Part shown: positions 62,086 through 64,000 of the stretch, in pieces
Numbering within the stretch: position 1 is the stretch's first letter
Layout: every line of letters begins with the position of its first letter
Assembly (NCBI RefSeq): GCF_032335695.1
Contig: NZ_JACTOJ010000006.1
Coordinates: 172,823-236,822 of the forward strand
Direction: 5' to 3'
DNA from: JACTOJ01 sp032335695
GTDB lineage: Bacteria; Bacillota; Clostridia; Clostridiales; Clostridiaceae
Length of the DNA stretch: 64,000 bases
Notes under the pieces: generated by a model
The model's input: only the letters and a program-made list of their open reading frames with translations
What the model was told of the DNA's origin: nothing
Database searches by the model: none
Translations under genes and position numbers: made by a program

Positions 62086-63000
62086 CTATAATTCAAACAA
62101 ATACTTTTTCAGAGCCTTCTTGTGTTGGTCTATTATTGCTTTTCTAAGGTATTCAGGTTCAAGCACTTCTATTGATTCACCAAAAGACATTATATATCCA
62201 TATATCCACTGTCCCCAAGGTATAACAGCTGTTACTATGAAGCTTCCATCTTCATTTTCTCTAATATCCTCATCTCTGAATTCATCAAAAACCCTGTGTC
62301 CCATAACTTTATCTATTTTCACTGTTAATTTTACAGGCTGATCCTTATAATCTGAATTTATAATGTTACAAATATCCTTAGGGATCTCTCTATTGAATTC
62401 TTCCTCTAAGACTACCAACTTTTGCATACGATTTATTTTAAATACTCTAAAATCTTTCTTTAATCTGCAATAGCCATATAAATACCAATCTTGTCCCTTA
62501 AATATAATCTTTATTGCTTCAACTATCCTTTCAGACTTTTCTCCATTAGAATTGTAATATTCAAAGGTAACTACTTTGGACTCCAAGACGCTATTTTTTA
62601 ATGTATTAAATTTATTTCTCTGCTCTTCATTACTTCCCCATCTTGAAAAATCTATGTCAATCCAGCTGCTGCTGTTTTTATTGAACAAGGCTGCCAGCTT
62701 ACCTATAACCCTTTCCGTATCAGATATAGCAAGTGCATTTACTCCCTGCAGCGCTGCCAATATTTCCTTTTGTTCTTCATCCGACAGCAAGGATTTGTTA
62801 AGTACAAATTCAGGTAGTATGCCTATTCCTCCACCTTTTCCTTTGTTTGTATATATTGGAATTCCAGACATACATAAAGTTTCTATATCCCTGTATATGG
62901 TACGCTGAGAAACTTCAAAATGCTCCGAAAGCTCTCTGGCGGTAACTGTTTTTTTCTCTATTAGCATATATACTATTTCAAACAATCTATTAATCTGCAT
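62086..63000 (-). CDS. HTH-WYL transcriptional regulator (YafY family)
   Basis: A 304-residue regulator with an N-terminal HTH_11-type DNA-binding domain (VTARELSEHFEVSQRTIYRDIETL, ~22-45) and a WYL domain (~140-210, including the W-Y-L triad in DWYLYGYCRL), ending in a WCX-type tail (VTAVIPWGQWIYGYIMSFG). WYL regulators often respond to nucleotides or small ligands. The ATG at 63000 has an AAGGTG site; a GTG nine bases upstream overlaps it. Target unknown. Confidence 0.9.
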   Translation of the reverse strand: MQINRLFEIVYMLIEKKTVTARELSEHFEVSQRTIYRDIETLCMSGIPIYTNKGKGGGIGILPEFVLNKSLLSDEEQKEILAALQGVNALAISDTERVIGKLAALFNKNSSSWIDIDFSRWGSNEEQRNKFNTLKNSVLESKVVTFEYYNSNGEKSERIVEAIKIIFKGQDWYLYGYCRLKKDFRVFKINRMQKLVVLEEEFNREIPKDICNIINSDYKDQPVKLTVKIDKVMGHRVFDEFRDEDIRENEDGSFIVTAVIPWGQWIYGYIMSFGESIEVLEPEYLRKAIIDQHKKALKKYLFEL

Positions 63001-63018
63001 TTTTATCACCTTAATACA

Positions 63019-63046
63019 TTAGGCTATGTCAAAAAACATAGCCTAA
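63019..63046 (-). terminator. Hairpin between yjdF and the WYL gene
   Basis: 11-bp stem TTAGGCTATGT / ACATAGCCTAA with a 6-base loop just after the yjdF stop. No poly-T, so a processing or partial terminator. Confidence 0.6.
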
Positions 63047-63048
63047 AA

Positions 63049-63456
63049 TTAATGTCCTCTTTTTTTCTGTTTTTTCTTTTCCTGCCTTAGATTGAACTTA
63101 AGCTCTCTTCCTTTTTCCTTCATCTCTTTGGACTTTATTTTTCTCTTTAATTTTCTTGTCTCATGTTCTAACTTAATAGCTTGCTGAGCCTTAGTTCCAA
63201 CACCTTTTTTTTCCAGCATACTTGAAATAAATTTTTTCATTTTTTTAGGCTTTAACAACTTTTCACGACTTTCATCAATGATTACAGGCTCACTAAACTT
63301 AAGCTTATAAAAGCTCTTTAAAATGAATTCATAAACCTCATAATCCTTAGGTTCCTTGCCAAAAACTACCTTACTAGTTTTTATATATCCTAAGTCTATA
63401 CTTTCAAATACACCTACCCAAAAAGGCTCTTCAAAATAAACTGTTAACTTTACCAT
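63049..63456 (-). CDS. yjdF: YjdF family protein (DUF2992)
   Basis: A 135-residue DUF2992/YjdF protein with N-terminal KLTVYFEEPFWVGVFE and a middle FGKEPKDYEVYEFIL region, and a very basic, Lys/Arg-rich C-terminus (RKLKRKIKSKEMKEKGRELKF). The family's role is unknown; expression is controlled by the azaaromatic-binding yjdF RNA in many Firmicutes. An in-frame start 39 bases upstream is rejected because the AGGAGGAG site fits the ATG at 63456. The Shine-Dalgarno is complementary to a leader segment (see next). Confidence 0.88.
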   Translation of the reverse strand: MVKLTVYFEEPFWVGVFESIDLGYIKTSKVVFGKEPKDYEVYEFILKSFYKLKFSEPVIIDESREKLLKPKKMKKFISSMLEKKGVGTKAQQAIKLEHETRKLKRKIKSKEMKEKGRELKFNLRQEKKKQKKRGH

Positions 63457-63579
63457 TTTTCTCCTCCTGTTTAAGCTCAAACAGAGAACGGACAACCCCA
63501 GGAGGGCAGGTTACTTAAATCCTAAGATTCATTCGGACTACCAACCGAATCGTGTTTTTATCTCTAAGCTGTGTTTTTT
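63457..63579 (-). ncRNA. yjdF leader RNA (azaaromatic riboswitch)
   Basis: The leader carries ACACGATTCGGTTGGTAGTC, CCGAATG and GTAACCTGCC, which fit my recollection of the yjdF motif, and lies upstream of yjdF. CCTCCTG (63499-63505) is the exact complement of the CAGGAGG ribosome site (63463-63469), so translation can be blocked by pairing. The fit to the formal consensus needs a covariance search. Confidence 0.7.
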
Positions 63580-63585
63580 TGTTCC

Positions 63586-63615
63586 ATTATATCATATAAA
63601 ATGCTTATAGGTCTA
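63586..63615 (-). promoter_or_regulatory. Promoter of yjdF leader
   Basis: On the minus strand -35 TAGACC (63610-63615), 18-base spacer, -10 TATAAT (63586-63591). Start near 63579. The -35 is weak (4 of 6). Confidence 0.55.
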
Positions 63616-63616
63616 A

Positions 63617-63760
63617 TCATTTACAATTAATTCTTTTATTTCTTTTTCCTTTTATAGCCATAGTAACAGATGGCTGAGAAACATAAAGCATTTCCGCTGC
63701 TTTAGTAAAATTTTTTGTCTTGCAAAGGTACGAAAAATATTCCAAATCTCTAAGGTTCAT
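63617..63760 (-). pseudogene. LysR-family regulator remnant (internal deletion)
   Basis: A 47-codon frame with a GGAGGAT site opens with a LysR helix-turn-helix (MNLRDLEYFSYLCKTKNFTK, then AAEMLYVSQPSVTMAIK to residue 37), but normal LysR proteins are about 300 residues. After residue 37 the frame reads GKRNKRINCK and stops. In another frame the sequence reads EKEIKELIVND followed by TAG, which looks like a LysR C-terminal end. The simplest explanation is an internal deletion joining the N- and C-terminal ends out of frame. No second part is in the window. Confidence 0.7.
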
Positions 63761-64000
63761 AAATTCATCCTCCTCAGTAAAAGAATACATCATGCTTTAT
63801 TTCTGCACAAGAACAATATAAAATTCTTCAGATGATTGCCAGTATATTTTCTTCTTTCTTAGTTTCTAGAATAAACTATGCTAAGAATAATTTAAAATCA
63901 AAAAATTTAAATAAAATTTCAAAAGTTCAAATTTAATTTTATATAATTAATCTCTCGGATAGTAACTAAAAACAATTATGCATCATTAAAAATATATAAA
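63761..64000. other. Upstream of LysR remnant, nothing assigned
   Basis: 240 A/T-rich bases to the window edge. No frame, hairpin or promoter that I can support. A divergent target gene of the former regulator would begin beyond the edge. Confidence 0.4.

Noticed and set aside
1..64000. tRNA or rRNA genes
   Set aside because: No cloverleaf or rRNA core sequence recognised on either strand; a tRNAscan/Infernal run would be decisive.

Overview
The window is a low-GC, single-strand-biased chromosome segment from an anaerobic, spore-forming, motile Firmicute, most likely Clostridium sensu stricto or a close relative. The evidence is a CheC/CheD-type chemotaxis operon, a flavodoxin plus pyruvate:ferredoxin oxidoreductase pair, the prkA-yhbH-spoVR sporulation cluster, Shine-Dalgarno sites of the AGGAGG type, and Gram-positive regulatory RNAs (T-box, yybP-ykoY, TPP, yjdF). 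Every gene I can support is on the minus strand, so transcription runs from high to low coordinates. No species call is possible from the sequence alone.

Layout from low to high coordinates. 1-9.2 kb: a chemotaxis/flagellar operon, read fapA (DUF342) - cheW - cheD - cheB - cheR - cheA - cheC - cheY - cheW - fliM (cut by the window edge), with a sigma-D-type promoter in front. 9.3-11.3 kb: a class IV aminotransferase/lyase, a HAD phosphatase and a Cys/His-rich DUF1292 protein. 11.4-15.4 kb: flavodoxin and PFOR. 15.5-21.9 kb: a beta-CASP nuclease, MurG, a RecJ-like exonuclease, an M16 peptidase and a DJ-1 family protein. 22-27 kb: type IIA topoisomerase (topoisomerase IV-like) A and B subunits. 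27-34.4 kb: a small membrane protein, a WG-repeat protein, a Mn-riboswitch-controlled TerC transporter, an amidohydrolase, RecQ and T-box-controlled TyrS. 34.5-41.3 kb: an orphan sensor kinase behind a near-perfect CodY box, and a complete branched-chain amino acid ABC operon (livJ-H-M-G-F). 41.5-47 kb: an RsgA-type GTPase with a long attenuator-like leader, a chemoreceptor, and a pair of envelope proteins (NAGPA-type phosphodiester glycosidase and a membrane-anchored propeller-like protein). 47.3-51.8 kb: prkA-yhbH-spoVR. 51.8-54.1 kb: TPP-riboswitch-controlled thiD-cytX. 54.1-55.1 kb: a FUSC-like membrane protein. 55.2-61.9 kb: a carbohydrate ABC transporter next to a YesM/YesN-type two-component system. 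62-64 kb: a WYL-domain regulator, a yjdF gene with its leader RNA, and a LysR remnant that looks internally deleted.

The most informative non-coding signals are: the RNA leaders (tyrS, terC, thiD, yjdF and the unassigned leader before rsgA, which carries its own promoter, a terminator hairpin, and a well-placed 20-codon upstream ORF overlapping the rsgA start); three dispersed copies of one palindromic repeat; a 235-bp MITE-like element with 10-bp terminal inverted repeats; a 30-bp perfect palindrome between murG and the beta-CASP gene; and a hairpin placed between the Shine-Dalgarno and the start codon of the Cys/His-rich DUF1292 gene. Most of the protein content is conventional. The best candidates for something undescribed are the rsgA leader, the DUF1292 start-site hairpin, and the dispersed repeats. 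Start codons were chosen by Shine-Dalgarno spacing and often differ from the longest possible reading frame.
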